DNA of 64,000 nucleotides from Polynucleobacter sp. Latsch14-2 (GTDB lineage Bacteria > Pseudomonadota > Gammaproteobacteria > Burkholderiales > Burkholderiaceae), in the NCBI RefSeq assembly GCF_018881925.1, contig NZ_JACVPL010000012.1:1-64000 (forward strand). Reading direction: 5' to 3'. The notes under the pieces are model-generated. The model had not been told where the DNA came from. It saw only the letters and a program-made list of their open reading frames with translations, and did no database searches. This document shows, piece by piece, positions 22,555 through 31,326 of this stretch. The position numbers and the translations under genes are program-made. The first letter of the stretch is position 1, and each line of letters begins with the position of its first letter.

Positions 22555-22603
22555 CTAATATTAGATAAGCAATGATTCTATATAAAATCACTAAAAGTGA
22601 CAA
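22553..22603 (-). promoter_or_regulatory. Promoter and 14-bp palindromic operator of the RelE-like pair
   Basis: On the minus strand TTGTCA (22603-22598), a 17-bp spacer and TAGAAT (22580-22575) form a fair sigma-70 promoter. A perfect palindrome ATCTAATATTAGAT (22553-22566) lies between the -10 and the toxin frame, where a bound antitoxin would repress. Confidence 0.55.
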
Positions 22604-22671
22604 GATTCACTTGACTTTCTAGTATGGTGAATAATGAACATCAGGTACAACGTGCTTATCTAAATAGAGAC

Positions 22672-24306
22672 ATGACTCAAGCAGACCAAAATAATACTTA
22701 CGACTACATCATTATTGGAGCGGGGAGCGCAGGCTGTTTGTTGGCAAAGCGTCTGACAGAAAATCCCAATAAGCGTGTTTTGTTGATCGAAGCCGGCAAG
22801 AGCGATAACTACATTTGGATTCATATTCCCGTTGGTTATTTGTATTGCATTGATAACCCACGTGCCGATTGGCGCTTTCGCACGAGCAATGAAGTTGGAT
22901 TAAATGGACGATCATTGCTCTATCCAAGAGGAAAAGTGTTGGGTGGATGTTCCTCTATCAACGGCATGATTTATATGCGCGGTCAAACTGGCGACTACGA
23001 GTCTTGGGTAGCGGCCACCGGTGATGAGTCTTGGTCTTGGAAAAATGCCCTCAAGCGTTATAAGCAATTTGAGGATTACCACGGCGAGGCTAATGAATGG
23101 CATGCCAAGGGCGGTGAGTGGACTGTGTCTAAGCAACGTTTACGTTGGCCCATTATGGATATCTTTAGGCAGGCGGCAGTTGAGGCGGGCATTCCAGCTT
23201 CGGATGACTTCAATTGTGGTGATAACTTTGGCGTTGGCTATTTTGATGTTAGCCAGCGCAAGGGTTGGCGTCTGAATACCTCCAAAGCATTTTTATCTGA
23301 CGCTGCAAAACGTAGCAATCTCACGGTGATTACCGAGGCTATGGTGACAAAGCTGAAAATTGACCCCATTAGCAAAAATTGTTACGGCGTCGAGTATCTG
23401 CAAAATGCTGTTGCAGCAGAAGCATTCTGTGCAATCGATCAAGGTGGTGAGGTCTTATTGACTGCGGGCTCTATCGGTAGCGTACAAATTTTGGAGCGCT
23501 CAGGGGTTGGTGCTGCGGCTCATCTAGAAAAGCTAGGCATTCCGGTAATTCAAGACTTACCTGGTGTTGGTGAAAATTTTCAAGATCACTTGCAACTGCG
23601 CATGATTTACAAGGTGAGTGGCATTAATACTCTGAACGCTAAAGTCCACTCATTATTTGGCAAGCTCATGATTGGCCTTGAATATGTATTCAAACGTTCT
23701 GGACCAATGTCGATGGCGCCATCGCAATTGGGCGCATTCGCCTTTAGTTCCCCGGAGCAAAAAAGTGCCAATGTGGAATACCACGTCCAACCTTTATCGC
23801 TAGAGAAGTTTGGTGAAAATCTGCATACGTTCAATGCTTTTACTGCAAGCGTTTGTAATTTGCGCCCCACATCTCGCGGTAGCGTTCATATCAATTCCAT
23901 TGATCCTGAGGCACCTCCAGTTATTAGTCCCAATTATTTATCCACAGAGGAAGATCGAAAAGTTGCCGTTGAGTCTTTAAGGCTCACACGGAAGATCGTA
24001 GGGAGTACTGCCCTGCAGGCTTATGTCCCAGATGAATACAAACCAGGAAAGCAATATCAAACTGATGCAGAGCTTATTCAAGCTGCGGGTGACATTGGCA
24101 CAACTATTTTTCATCCTGTAGGCACTTGTAAGATGGGCCGTGCTGATGATCCTTTTGCGGTATTGGATTCTGAGTTGCGAGTGAGGGGCATTCATCACCT
24201 GCGGGTTGTGGATGCATCCGCTATGCCAACGATTACTTCAGGAAATACTGCCGCTCCAACGATGATGATTGCGCAACGTGTGGCGGAGTTACTTACTGGT
24301 GAATAA
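22672..24306 (+). CDS. GMC-family FAD oxidoreductase (choline/alcohol dehydrogenase-like)
   Basis: About 544 residues. The FAD-binding GAGSAG (16-21 from the chosen start) is followed by the GMC signature with RGKVLGGCSSINGMIYMRGQ, and the C-terminal GMC domain ends with HPVGTCKMG (active-site histidine) and NTAAPTMMIAQRVAELL. Such enzymes oxidise primary alcohols, choline-like or polyol substrates. Start chosen at ATG 22672, giving the usual short N-terminus; ATG 22624 would add 16 residues without a ribosome binding site. The next gene overlaps the end, so the two are coupled. Confidence 0.87.
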   Translation: MTQADQNNTYDYIIIGAGSAGCLLAKRLTENPNKRVLLIEAGKSDNYIWIHIPVGYLYCIDNPRADWRFRTSNEVGLNGRSLLYPRGKVLGGCSSINGMIYMRGQTGDYESWVAATGDESWSWKNALKRYKQFEDYHGEANEWHAKGGEWTVSKQRLRWPIMDIFRQAAVEAGIPASDDFNCGDNFGVGYFDVSQRKGWRLNTSKAFLSDAAKRSNLTVITEAMVTKLKIDPISKNCYGVEYLQNAVAAEAFCAIDQGGEVLLTAGSIGSVQILERSGVGAAAHLEKLGIPVIQDLPGVGENFQDHLQLRMIYKVSGINTLNAKVHSLFGKLMIGLEYVFKRSGPMSMAPSQLGAFAFSSPEQKSANVEYHVQPLSLEKFGENLHTFNAFTASVCNLRPTSRGSVHINSIDPEAPPVISPNYLSTEEDRKVAVESLRLTRKIVGSTALQAYVPDEYKPGKQYQTDAELIQAAGDIGTTIFHPVGTCKMGRADDPFAVLDSELRVRGIHHLRVVDASAMPTITSGNTAAPTMMIAQRVAELLTGE

Positions 24307-25213
24307 GGCGCCCCCAAAGCAAGCATCGCATTATCAACTGCCTTTTAGCCACCTCCTTCTAGCATTGGCAATTGTGGCGGTATGGGGTACCAATTTTGTC
24401 GTGATTAAGATGTCCTTGGCTAGCTTTCCACCATTTCTGTTTGCTGCACTACGCTATGCCTTTGCCTTGTTGCCCGTAGTCTTTTTTGTAGCTAAGCCTA
24501 AAGTGCCCTGGAGCAATCTCTGTGTGTATGGGGTAGCGGTTGGGGTAGGGCAGTTCGGGGTGCTTTACTTCGCTATTAATGGCCACATTTCTCCAGGATT
24601 GGCTTCTTTGGTGATCCAGACCCAGGTGTTTTTTACGATTGGCTTTGCCATGTTTTTTGCTAATGAAAAGCTTCGGCTATATCAAGCAGTAGCGGTAGGG
24701 GTGGCCATGATCGGCCTAGGAATTATTGCAGTGCACACAGACTCTACAACTACTGTCTTGGGGCTGGCTTTAGTGGTGTTAGCTGGTTTCTCATGGGGAA
24801 TAGCTAACACCGCCAGTCGCCGTGCCGGATCTATCAATATGTTCTCGTATGTAGTTTGGGCCAGTGCTTTTGCTGTCCCCCCATTAGTTCTGATTTCGTT
24901 TGTGTTTGAAGGAGGGTGGGAATCCATCTCCTATTCAATGGCTGCCGCTCCACCCGGGGCTTGGCTTGGGGTGCTCTGGCAGGCCTGGGGTAATACCCTT
25001 TTTGGCTATGCTGCGTGGGGCTGGTTGCTTTCCAAGCACCCAGCTGCGGTAGTGGCACCTGCCCCTCTATTGGTACCCATATTTGGCATGGGGTCATCCG
25101 CTTTTTTCTTGGACGAGTCCTTGCCGATCTGGAAAATCCTTGCCGCTGGATTGGTTATAGCCGGCTTGATGGTGAATTTATTCTGGCCAAATCTAAAGCG
25201 TAGGCTAATGTAA
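24299..25213 (+). CDS. EamA-family (DMT) transporter
   Basis: About 304 residues with ten membrane helices in two EamA repeats; the first begins LALAIVAVWGTNFVVIKMSL, the second after GLALVVLAGFSWGIANTASR, and the end WKILAAGLVIAGLMVNLFWP is typical. DMT exporters move amino acids or metabolites out of the cell. The frame is open from ATG 24269, but GTG 24299 overlapping the GMC gene stop is more likely. Coupling to the oxidoreductase hints at export of its substrate or product. Confidence 0.82.
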   Translation: MNKAPPKQASHYQLPFSHLLLALAIVAVWGTNFVVIKMSLASFPPFLFAALRYAFALLPVVFFVAKPKVPWSNLCVYGVAVGVGQFGVLYFAINGHISPGLASLVIQTQVFFTIGFAMFFANEKLRLYQAVAVGVAMIGLGIIAVHTDSTTTVLGLALVVLAGFSWGIANTASRRAGSINMFSYVVWASAFAVPPLVLISFVFEGGWESISYSMAAAPPGAWLGVLWQAWGNTLFGYAAWGWLLSKHPAAVVAPAPLLVPIFGMGSSAFFLDESLPIWKILAAGLVIAGLMVNLFWPNLKRRLM

Positions 25214-25330
25214 AACCCTAATACAAAGCACTTTTTTTGCGCTAGCATTAACAGTAAGATAAGCCTTCGATATAAGCTTTATCAATAAAACAGTATTTAT
25301 TTAATTAGTAACTTTAGTCATGGAGACTTT

Positions 25331-26518
25331 ATGAATATTCGTCATCACATTTTTGCAGTAGCTGCTGCTGCAATGCTTACCACCGGCGCATACGCTGCTG
25401 ATATCAAAGTTGGTGTTATTGGCCCATTTACAGGCGGCTCATCATCCATGGGCGTCAGCATGCGAGATGGCGTGCGTTTAGCTACTAAAGAAATTAATGC
25501 TGCTGGTGGCATTAACGGCAACAAAATCGTTCTAGTTGAGCGAGATGATGAAGCTAAAAATGAGCGCGGCGTGCAAATTGCACAAGAATTTGTTAACAAC
25601 GAAAAAGTAGTTGCTACATTGGGTTACATCAACACTGGAGTTGCATTGGCTTCCCAGCGCTTTTTCCAGGAAGCAAAGATTCCTGTCATCAATAACGTTG
25701 CTACAGGCACATTGATTACTAGTCAATTTCCGAATGCAGCAGAAAATTATGTATTTCGTACATCTGCTGCTGACAACATTCAAGCCCCAATGATTGCTAA
25801 AGAAGCAGTTGAAAAGCGTGGCTTGAAAAAAGTGGCGATTTTGGCTGACTCTACTGGCTATGGCCAATTGGGCCGTGAGGATTTAGAAAAAGCATTGAAG
25901 AAGTATGGCGTTACTCCAGTTGCGATTGAGAAATTCAATATTGGTGACGTTGATATGACATCACAGCTACTCAAGGCTAAGAATGCTGGCGCAGAAGTAG
26001 TTTTGACCTACGCAATTGGACCTGAGTTGGCGCAAATTGCTAACGGTATGGCTAAGTTGGGCTGGAAGAAGCCAATGATTGGTAGCTGGACATTATCTAT
26101 GGCTAGCTTTATTGATACTGCTGGTAAAAACGGTAACGGTGCAACAATGCCAGAAACCTTTATTCAGGTTGGTAACACTCCAAAGCGCAAAGCATTTATT
26201 GATGCCTATTTAAAAGAGTTCAAGCCTAAGAATGGCATTATTGCTTCCCCAGTTTCTGCTGCTCAAGGTTACGACTCTGTTTACTTGTTGGCTGCTGCAA
26301 TTAAGCAAGCTGGCGGCACAGATGGACCAAAAATTCTTGGCGCATTGCAAACCTTGAATACACCATTGGAAGGTGTTGTTACAACTTATAACAAGCCTTA
26401 TAGCCAAACTGACCATGAGGCCATCACAGAGCAAGATGTAGTGATGGGTATTGTGGAGAATGGCCGTGTTGAGTTCTTGAATGCTGAAGATGCTACTAAG
26501 GGCACTAAGAAGAAGTAA
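25331..26518 (+). CDS. livK: Branched-chain amino-acid-type ABC receptor (periplasmic)
   Basis: 395 residues. Signal peptide 1-22 (cleavage after AYA), then a Peripla_BP_6/LivJK domain: IKVGVIGPFTGGSSSMGVSM, ATKEINAAGGINGNKIVLVE, RDDEAKNERGVQIAQEFV and LGYINTGVALASQRFFQEAK. It delivers a ligand (leucine/isoleucine/valine type, or another amino or organic acid) to the permeases downstream. It is separated from livH by a strong hairpin (26581-26607), which should raise receptor over transporter expression. Confidence 0.85.
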   Translation: MNIRHHIFAVAAAAMLTTGAYAADIKVGVIGPFTGGSSSMGVSMRDGVRLATKEINAAGGINGNKIVLVERDDEAKNERGVQIAQEFVNNEKVVATLGYINTGVALASQRFFQEAKIPVINNVATGTLITSQFPNAAENYVFRTSAADNIQAPMIAKEAVEKRGLKKVAILADSTGYGQLGREDLEKALKKYGVTPVAIEKFNIGDVDMTSQLLKAKNAGAEVVLTYAIGPELAQIANGMAKLGWKKPMIGSWTLSMASFIDTAGKNGNGATMPETFIQVGNTPKRKAFIDAYLKEFKPKNGIIASPVSAAQGYDSVYLLAAAIKQAGGTDGPKILGALQTLNTPLEGVVTTYNKPYSQTDHEAITEQDVVMGIVENGRVEFLNAEDATKGTKKK

Positions 26519-26580
26519 GTTTGGCAAGGCGACTGGGTACGTCTTGATGGCCTATTCTGTGTCGCATCATTGCTAATGTC

Positions 26581-26607
26581 AAAACGCCGCCTATAAAGCG
26601 GCGTTTT
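26581..26607 (+). terminator. Terminator/attenuator between the ABC receptor and permease genes
   Basis: AAAACGCCGC (26581-26590) and GCGGCGTTTT (26598-26607) form a perfect 10-bp stem with a 7-base loop and a T run, 63 bases after the receptor stop and 58 bases before livH. Within one operon it probably limits read-through. Confidence 0.85.
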
Positions 26608-26664
26608 GCTTACAATGTCAAATTCTTTAATAAAAACAGTTTTAAGCATTTTTGGGTCTAGACA

Positions 26665-27543
26665 ATGGAAATCCTTGCACAAATCCTTTCGAGCGGTATA
26701 GCAGTGGGCATGATCTATGCGGTCATTGCTTTCGGCTTCCAGCTCACCTTTGCCACATCGGGCACCCTGAACTTCGGTCAAGGTGAAGCTTTGATGTTGG
26801 GCGCCTTGGTTGGCCTTACTTGTGTAGATACCTTAGGCATGAACTACTGGTTGATGATTCCAGTGGTGTGTTTATTCGGCATGCTCCAAGGTGGATTTGT
26901 CGAGTTGATTGGCGTGCGCCCTGCGATCAAAATTAAATCAGAGTTCGGCTGGATTATGTCCACCATTGCGCTGGGTATTATTTTTAAAAACGTTGCGGAA
27001 AATATTTGGGGTCGTGATGCATTGCCGTTCCCATCCCCGTTGAGCAGTGACCCATTAAATTTCTTGGGCGCAAATATCATGCCAATGGAAATTTTGGTGG
27101 TAGTTGGTGCGCTCGTGATGATGTTGCTTGTCGAGTTCTTTAATCGCAAAACAATTTATGGTAAAGCGGTTGTTGCAACGGCTAATGATCGTGATGCAGC
27201 AGGTCTGATGGGCATTAATACCAGTCTGGTAATTACTTTTTCCTACGCACTTTCTTCTTTAACAGCAGCATTTGCGGGCATCTTGATCGCGCCCTTGACC
27301 TTGACGGGTGCGACCATGGGTGGTGCCCTAGGTTTAAAGGCTTTCGCGGTGGCGATCATTGGTGGTCTTTCAAGCGGCCTTGGCATTATTGTTGGCGGTT
27401 TGATTTTAGGAATCATTGAGACTGCTACTGGCTTTTATATTTCGACAGGCTACAAAGATGTACCTGGCTTGATCTTGCTGTTGCTCGTACTTGCGTACAA
27501 GCCATCAGGTCTCTTTGGTAAATCTGCAATTAAGAAAGTTTAA
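26665..27543 (+). CDS. livH: Branched-chain amino-acid ABC permease LivH
   Basis: 292 residues with eight or more membrane helices of the BPD_transp_2 family: YAVIAFGFQLTFATSGTLNF near the N-terminus, GQGEALMLGALVG, and the EAA-like loop KAVVATANDRDAAGLMGI (coupling to the ATPase) then a C-terminal GLSSGLGIIVGGLILGIIET. It forms the inner-membrane channel with the LivM part of the next gene, which begins two bases after its stop. Confidence 0.92.
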   Translation: MEILAQILSSGIAVGMIYAVIAFGFQLTFATSGTLNFGQGEALMLGALVGLTCVDTLGMNYWLMIPVVCLFGMLQGGFVELIGVRPAIKIKSEFGWIMSTIALGIIFKNVAENIWGRDALPFPSPLSSDPLNFLGANIMPMEILVVVGALVMMLLVEFFNRKTIYGKAVVATANDRDAAGLMGINTSLVITFSYALSSLTAAFAGILIAPLTLTGATMGGALGLKAFAVAIIGGLSSGLGIIVGGLILGIIETATGFYISTGYKDVPGLILLLLVLAYKPSGLFGKSAIKKV

Positions 27544-27545
27544 TA

Positions 27546-29474
27546 ATGAAATTGAAGGCTCACCTTCCTCTATTAATTGCAATAGTTGCCCTCTTTTGTT
27601 TGCCGCTATTGATTCATAATCCTTATTACATTCACTTAGCTGAAACGATCCTGATTTACACCATTTTGTTGTTTGGTTTGGATATCGTTGTCGGTTATGT
27701 CGGTCAAGTGTCTTTAGGGCATGCAGGTCTTTTCGGGATTGGCTCTTATACAGTCGGCATTTTGTTTTTCCATCTAGGTTGGCCAATTTGGGCAACCCTG
27801 CCTGCATCCATCATCGTGACGGCTATCTTTGGCGGCATTTTGGCTTTGCCTGCCTTGAAGGTAATTGGACCATATTTGGCGATGGTCACCTTGGCATTTG
27901 GAACGATTGCCCAGATCATGATTAATGAGATGAGTTGGCTGACTGAAGGTCCTGTGGGCATTAAGCTCACAAGACCAGAGATCATGGGCGTACCGATGAC
28001 TAAAGCCGAGTATTTCTGGCTGGTCTCAGCAGTCATGATCTTGGCATTAATTGTGATTGATCGTTTTGTAAAGTCACAAATGGGTCGCGCATTTGAAGCT
28101 CTGCGAGATAGTCCTGTAGCTTGCGATTGTATGGGCGTATCCGTTTATCGCTTTAAGGTGATTGCATTCGTGATTAGTGCTGGTTTCGCAGGTTTAGCTG
28201 GTGGCTTATATGCTTATTCAGAGCAGTACATTTCACCAAATACCTATATCAATGAGTTGGCCGTATTATTTTTATTAGCCATCATCATGGGTGGACGTAA
28301 GTCACGTTTAGGTGCAGTCATTGGTGCTGCCATTATTGTTCTGCTGCCAAAATTACTTGACGACATTCAGTTATTCCGCATTGTTGCATCCATCATTGCT
28401 CTCGTAGTAGTCGTTGGCGCTGCAATATTATTTGCCAAGAAATTAACTACTGCACGTCGAGTTGCCATACCCTTGGCTGGCGTAGTGGGCTTAGCGGCTT
28501 TTTCATTTTGGCTGGATAATATTTCTGACTGGCGTTTAAGCATCTTCGGTTTCATGATTTTGCTGGTGGTCTATTACTTGCAGAACGGTATTGTTGGTTT
28601 TGCAAAGAGCTTTTATCAGTCGATCGCAGGTAAGGCTAAAACAAGCCGTGGCGAGACCGCCCAAGAGGTAGATGATTCGATCAGCTTCATTAGTTCGGTT
28701 GCCAACCAAAATACAGGCGCTGAACTCTTACAGGTGGACTCCGTCTTAATGCAATTTGGCGGTTTGAAGGCACTCAATAATGTCAGCTTAAGTATTAAAC
28801 GTGGCACCATTCATGGTTTGATTGGTCCTAACGGCTCTGGCAAGAGCACCATGATGAACGTGCTGACCGGCATTTACATGCCAACTAGTGGCAATGTTTT
28901 ATTTTCCGGCCAAAGCGTGGTTGGTAAGACCTCTTCTGATATTGCTTTATCGGGAATTGCGCGTACATTCCAAAATGTGCAGTTGTTTGGCGAAATGACG
29001 GCCATCCAAAATATTTTGGTTGGACTCCATCACACCTTCAAATCGAATATGGTGGAGATTGCACTTCACTTGCCGCGCTATAACAAAGAAGAAGCTGAGG
29101 CTCACGCAAGAGCATTAGCGCTCTTGAAATTTGTTGGCCTTGAGGATTTGGCTAATGAAGAGGCGCGCAATCTGCCGTATGGTAAGCAGCGCCTCTTAGA
29201 GATTGCACGCGCCTTAGCGCTTGACCCAGAATTACTCTTATTAGATGAGCCTGCTGCGGGTTTAACAGCCCCTGATATTAAGGAACTTCTACGCATTATT
29301 CGGAAGATTCGTGACAGCGGCATTACCTTTATCTTGATTGAGCATCACATGGATGTAGTGATGTCAGTTTGCGATACCGTTTCTGTGCTGGACTTTGGCC
29401 AGAAGATTGCAGAGGGTAAACCAGCTGAAGTTCAGGCAGACGAGAAGGTGATTCATGCCTACTTGGGCGCTTAA
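27546..29474 (+). CDS. livM: Fused LivM permease - LivG ATPase
   Basis: 642 residues in one frame. Residues 1 to about 300 are a LivM permease (GYVGQVSLGHAGLFGIGSY at 50-68; coupling loop ALRDSPVACDCMGVS near 186-199); two further hydrophobic helices follow (about 305-350), a linker, then a LivG-type ATPase from about 393: Walker A GPNGSGKST (427-435), signature PYGKQRLLE (544-552), Walker B LLLLDEP (563-569), and a switch histidine in IEHHMDVV. The fusion replaces separate livM and livG. No stop or frameshift is seen at the junction; such fusions are known in betaproteobacteria. Confidence 0.9.
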   Translation: MKLKAHLPLLIAIVALFCLPLLIHNPYYIHLAETILIYTILLFGLDIVVGYVGQVSLGHAGLFGIGSYTVGILFFHLGWPIWATLPASIIVTAIFGGILALPALKVIGPYLAMVTLAFGTIAQIMINEMSWLTEGPVGIKLTRPEIMGVPMTKAEYFWLVSAVMILALIVIDRFVKSQMGRAFEALRDSPVACDCMGVSVYRFKVIAFVISAGFAGLAGGLYAYSEQYISPNTYINELAVLFLLAIIMGGRKSRLGAVIGAAIIVLLPKLLDDIQLFRIVASIIALVVVVGAAILFAKKLTTARRVAIPLAGVVGLAAFSFWLDNISDWRLSIFGFMILLVVYYLQNGIVGFAKSFYQSIAGKAKTSRGETAQEVDDSISFISSVANQNTGAELLQVDSVLMQFGGLKALNNVSLSIKRGTIHGLIGPNGSGKSTMMNVLTGIYMPTSGNVLFSGQSVVGKTSSDIALSGIARTFQNVQLFGEMTAIQNILVGLHHTFKSNMVEIALHLPRYNKEEAEAHARALALLKFVGLEDLANEEARNLPYGKQRLLEIARALALDPELLLLDEPAAGLTAPDIKELLRIIRKIRDSGITFILIEHHMDVVMSVCDTVSVLDFGQKIAEGKPAEVQADEKVIHAYLGA

Positions 29475-29505
29475 CCATTAGAACCATATTGAATCGGTAA
29501 ATACC

Positions 29506-30234
29506 ATGTTATCTATTAAGAATCTTGAAGCGGGTTACGGCAAAGTTAAAGTTCTTCACGGCATCAGTATTGACGTGCCTAAAGGGCAGGTGATTACTTT
29601 GATTGGATCTAACGGCGCTGGTAAAACAACCACTATGCGCGCCATTACTGGCATGATTAAACCTACTGGTGGCGAAGTGACCCTGGGTGGTGAAAAGATT
29701 GATGGTTATGACTCCCATAAAATTGCTCGATTAGGCTTAGCTCACAGTCCTGAAGGTCGTCGCGTCTTCACGACCATGTCGGTCAATGACAACCTTCTCT
29801 TGGGTGCTTTTCCACGCTTTACTGGCAGCCGCCCCAAGGGTGATATCAAGAATGACCTAGAGCATGCCTTAGAAATGTTCCCTCGTCTAAAAGAGCGTCG
29901 CAACCAGTTGGCTGGTACCTTGTCTGGCGGTGAACAGCAAATGCTAGCGATGGCTCGTGCGGTCATGCTAAACCCAGAAATCATTCTGCTTGATGAGCCA
30001 TCGATGGGTCTTGCTCCGATTTTGGTTGAGGAAGTGTTCAAGATTATTTCTAATCTCAAAGCGCAGGGCGTAACCATGTTGCTAGTGGAGCAGTTTGCGG
30101 CAGCGGCTTTGAAGGTTGCTGACTATGGCTATGTATTGGAAAATGGAAGGATTGCTACCCATGGGCCTGCTAGCAAGCTTCAGGATGATCCTGCTGTGAA
30201 GGCTGCCTACTTAGGTGGTGCCGGCGGTCATTAA
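29506..30234 (+). CDS. livF: Branched-chain amino-acid ABC ATPase LivF
   Basis: 242 residues: Walker A GSNGAGKT (34-41), signature LSGGEQQMLAMARA, Walker B IILLDEPSMGLAP, and the LivF-type C-terminus with YVLENGRIATHGPASKL. It pairs with the LivG half of the fused protein to power transport. Last gene of the operon, closed by a terminator at 30261. Confidence 0.92.
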   Translation: MLSIKNLEAGYGKVKVLHGISIDVPKGQVITLIGSNGAGKTTTMRAITGMIKPTGGEVTLGGEKIDGYDSHKIARLGLAHSPEGRRVFTTMSVNDNLLLGAFPRFTGSRPKGDIKNDLEHALEMFPRLKERRNQLAGTLSGGEQQMLAMARAVMLNPEIILLDEPSMGLAPILVEEVFKIISNLKAQGVTMLLVEQFAAAALKVADYGYVLENGRIATHGPASKLQDDPAVKAAYLGGAGGH

Positions 30235-30260
30235 TCGATTCTCGCCATGTTCAATTGAAG

Positions 30261-30287
30261 GCCCTCTTATCGAGGGCTTTTTCTTTT
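30261..30287 (+). terminator. Intrinsic terminator of the ABC transporter operon
   Basis: GCCCTC (30261-30266) pairs with GAGGGC (30272-30277) around TTATC and is followed by TTTTTCTTTT. Confidence 0.9.
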
Positions 30288-30365
30288 GGCGGGGTTAAAT
30301 GGAAGTGAGCGATACCTTCGCTTGAGGGTGTATTCTGGTGCTAAGACAGAATAAGGAATAAGCAA

Positions 30366-30890
30366 ATGAACATGACTCACTACATGCAATTGCTGGCGAA
30401 TAATCAGCCCTGGAATCTGATTCTCTTTATGGCTATCCCGGTGGTTTTAGCCGAAACTTTAGCGATCACCGAGCTATACATCCTCTTTACTCGTAGATTC
30501 CATGGTTTGGTTTGGTCTATCAACCGCATCTCCGGCGCTCTTGTTGGTATATATTTTGTGGGCATTATTTATTATTTAGTCACAACGGCAGTTATTCCAA
30601 TTACCAAAGCAGGTGAATGGAGAACAGTGATTGATGTGATTGCGGTGGGCACCTATTTAATTGGCGGGTTACCACTCATCTGGATTGCACTGCAAGAGTT
30701 GGGTTTTGTGAATAAGGCGATGAATCGCGAGGGCAAGCTGAAGATTCATGCTATTTGTGTGGCACTCTTCTTAGTGTTTGGGCATATTGCCATGATTAGC
30801 GGCATGTTGGATCCCGGTCTCTTGGGGTATCAGCCAGCACACGCGATGGAAATGCCGGCTGCTGAAATGCCGATGACTCATCAGCATTAA
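30366..30890 (+). CDS. Polytopic membrane protein with a Met/His-rich tail (DUF6803-like)
   Basis: 174 residues with four to five membrane helices (about 17-42, 52-75, 88-112, 125-146) and a C-terminal tail rich in methionine and histidine (HAMEMPAAEMPMTHQH), a pattern that often binds copper or other soft metals. It resembles small proteobacterial membrane proteins of the DUF6803 type; this label is from memory and tentative. Ribosome binding site AAGGAA precedes the ATG. It converges on the Fur-controlled flavin operon, and metal handling could link the two. Confidence 0.5.
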   Translation: MNMTHYMQLLANNQPWNLILFMAIPVVLAETLAITELYILFTRRFHGLVWSINRISGALVGIYFVGIIYYLVTTAVIPITKAGEWRTVIDVIAVGTYLIGGLPLIWIALQELGFVNKAMNREGKLKIHAICVALFLVFGHIAMISGMLDPGLLGYQPAHAMEMPAAEMPMTHQH

Positions 30891-30903
30891 AGATTTACTT
30901 GGC

Positions 30904-31326
30904 TTAGCTTGGGTGCAGTCTTCGCTGGGCTAGTACACCATGGAATGTAAATAGGCTAAAAAATAACAATCCAGTAAGCCAGTGGATCAAGATAATGTCA
31001 TCTCTTATTGATGCTGGGCCGTAATAAAGCAGGGCGCCAGAAATTGTGAGGATCGATAAAACTATTAATTGGCTAATTCCGCTGATGACCTTTCTGTTTG
31101 CTTTTAGGCCGACCTTTAAATGAAACGGCAGCACTGATCCTAGCGCTAGTGTGGCAATGATGGCTGTTATGCCATGAACAGAAAGCACTGAGTGTGTTCC
31201 AAGCCATTCTTTTTGTAACGAGAATTGACTCCCAAGTAAGTATGCGATGCCTGATGAGGAGCAGATCAACATCCCTGTAAGAACAAAGTATTTTTGCCAG
31301 CTTGCCATTTTGCCTAAACGACTCAT
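30904..31326 (-). CDS. Four-helix membrane protein with paired histidines (possible haem b protein)
   Basis: 140 residues with four membrane helices (about 12-33, 45-67, 82-102, 112-132). Histidines H51 and H69 bracket helix 2, H115 and H129 lie in helix 4, and H45 is at the start of helix 2; such spacing suits b-type haem ligation, as in cytochrome b561-like and ferric-reductase-like proteins. No family is certain. It is the last gene of the Fur-box operon; its ATG overlaps the ApbE stop by four bases. A role passing electrons across the membrane to a flavinylated protein is inferred. Confidence 0.55.
   Translation of the reverse strand: MSRLGKMASWQKYFVLTGMLICSSSGIAYLLGSQFSLQKEWLGTHSVLSVHGITAIIATLALGSVLPFHLKVGLKANRKVISGISQLIVLSILTISGALLYYGPASIRDDIILIHWLTGLLFFSLFTFHGVLAQRRLHPS

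Noticed and set aside
27546-29474. LivM-LivG fusion as a sequencing error
   Set aside because: The frame is continuous through a plausible linker with extra hydrophobic helices; no lost stop or frameshift signature is visible.
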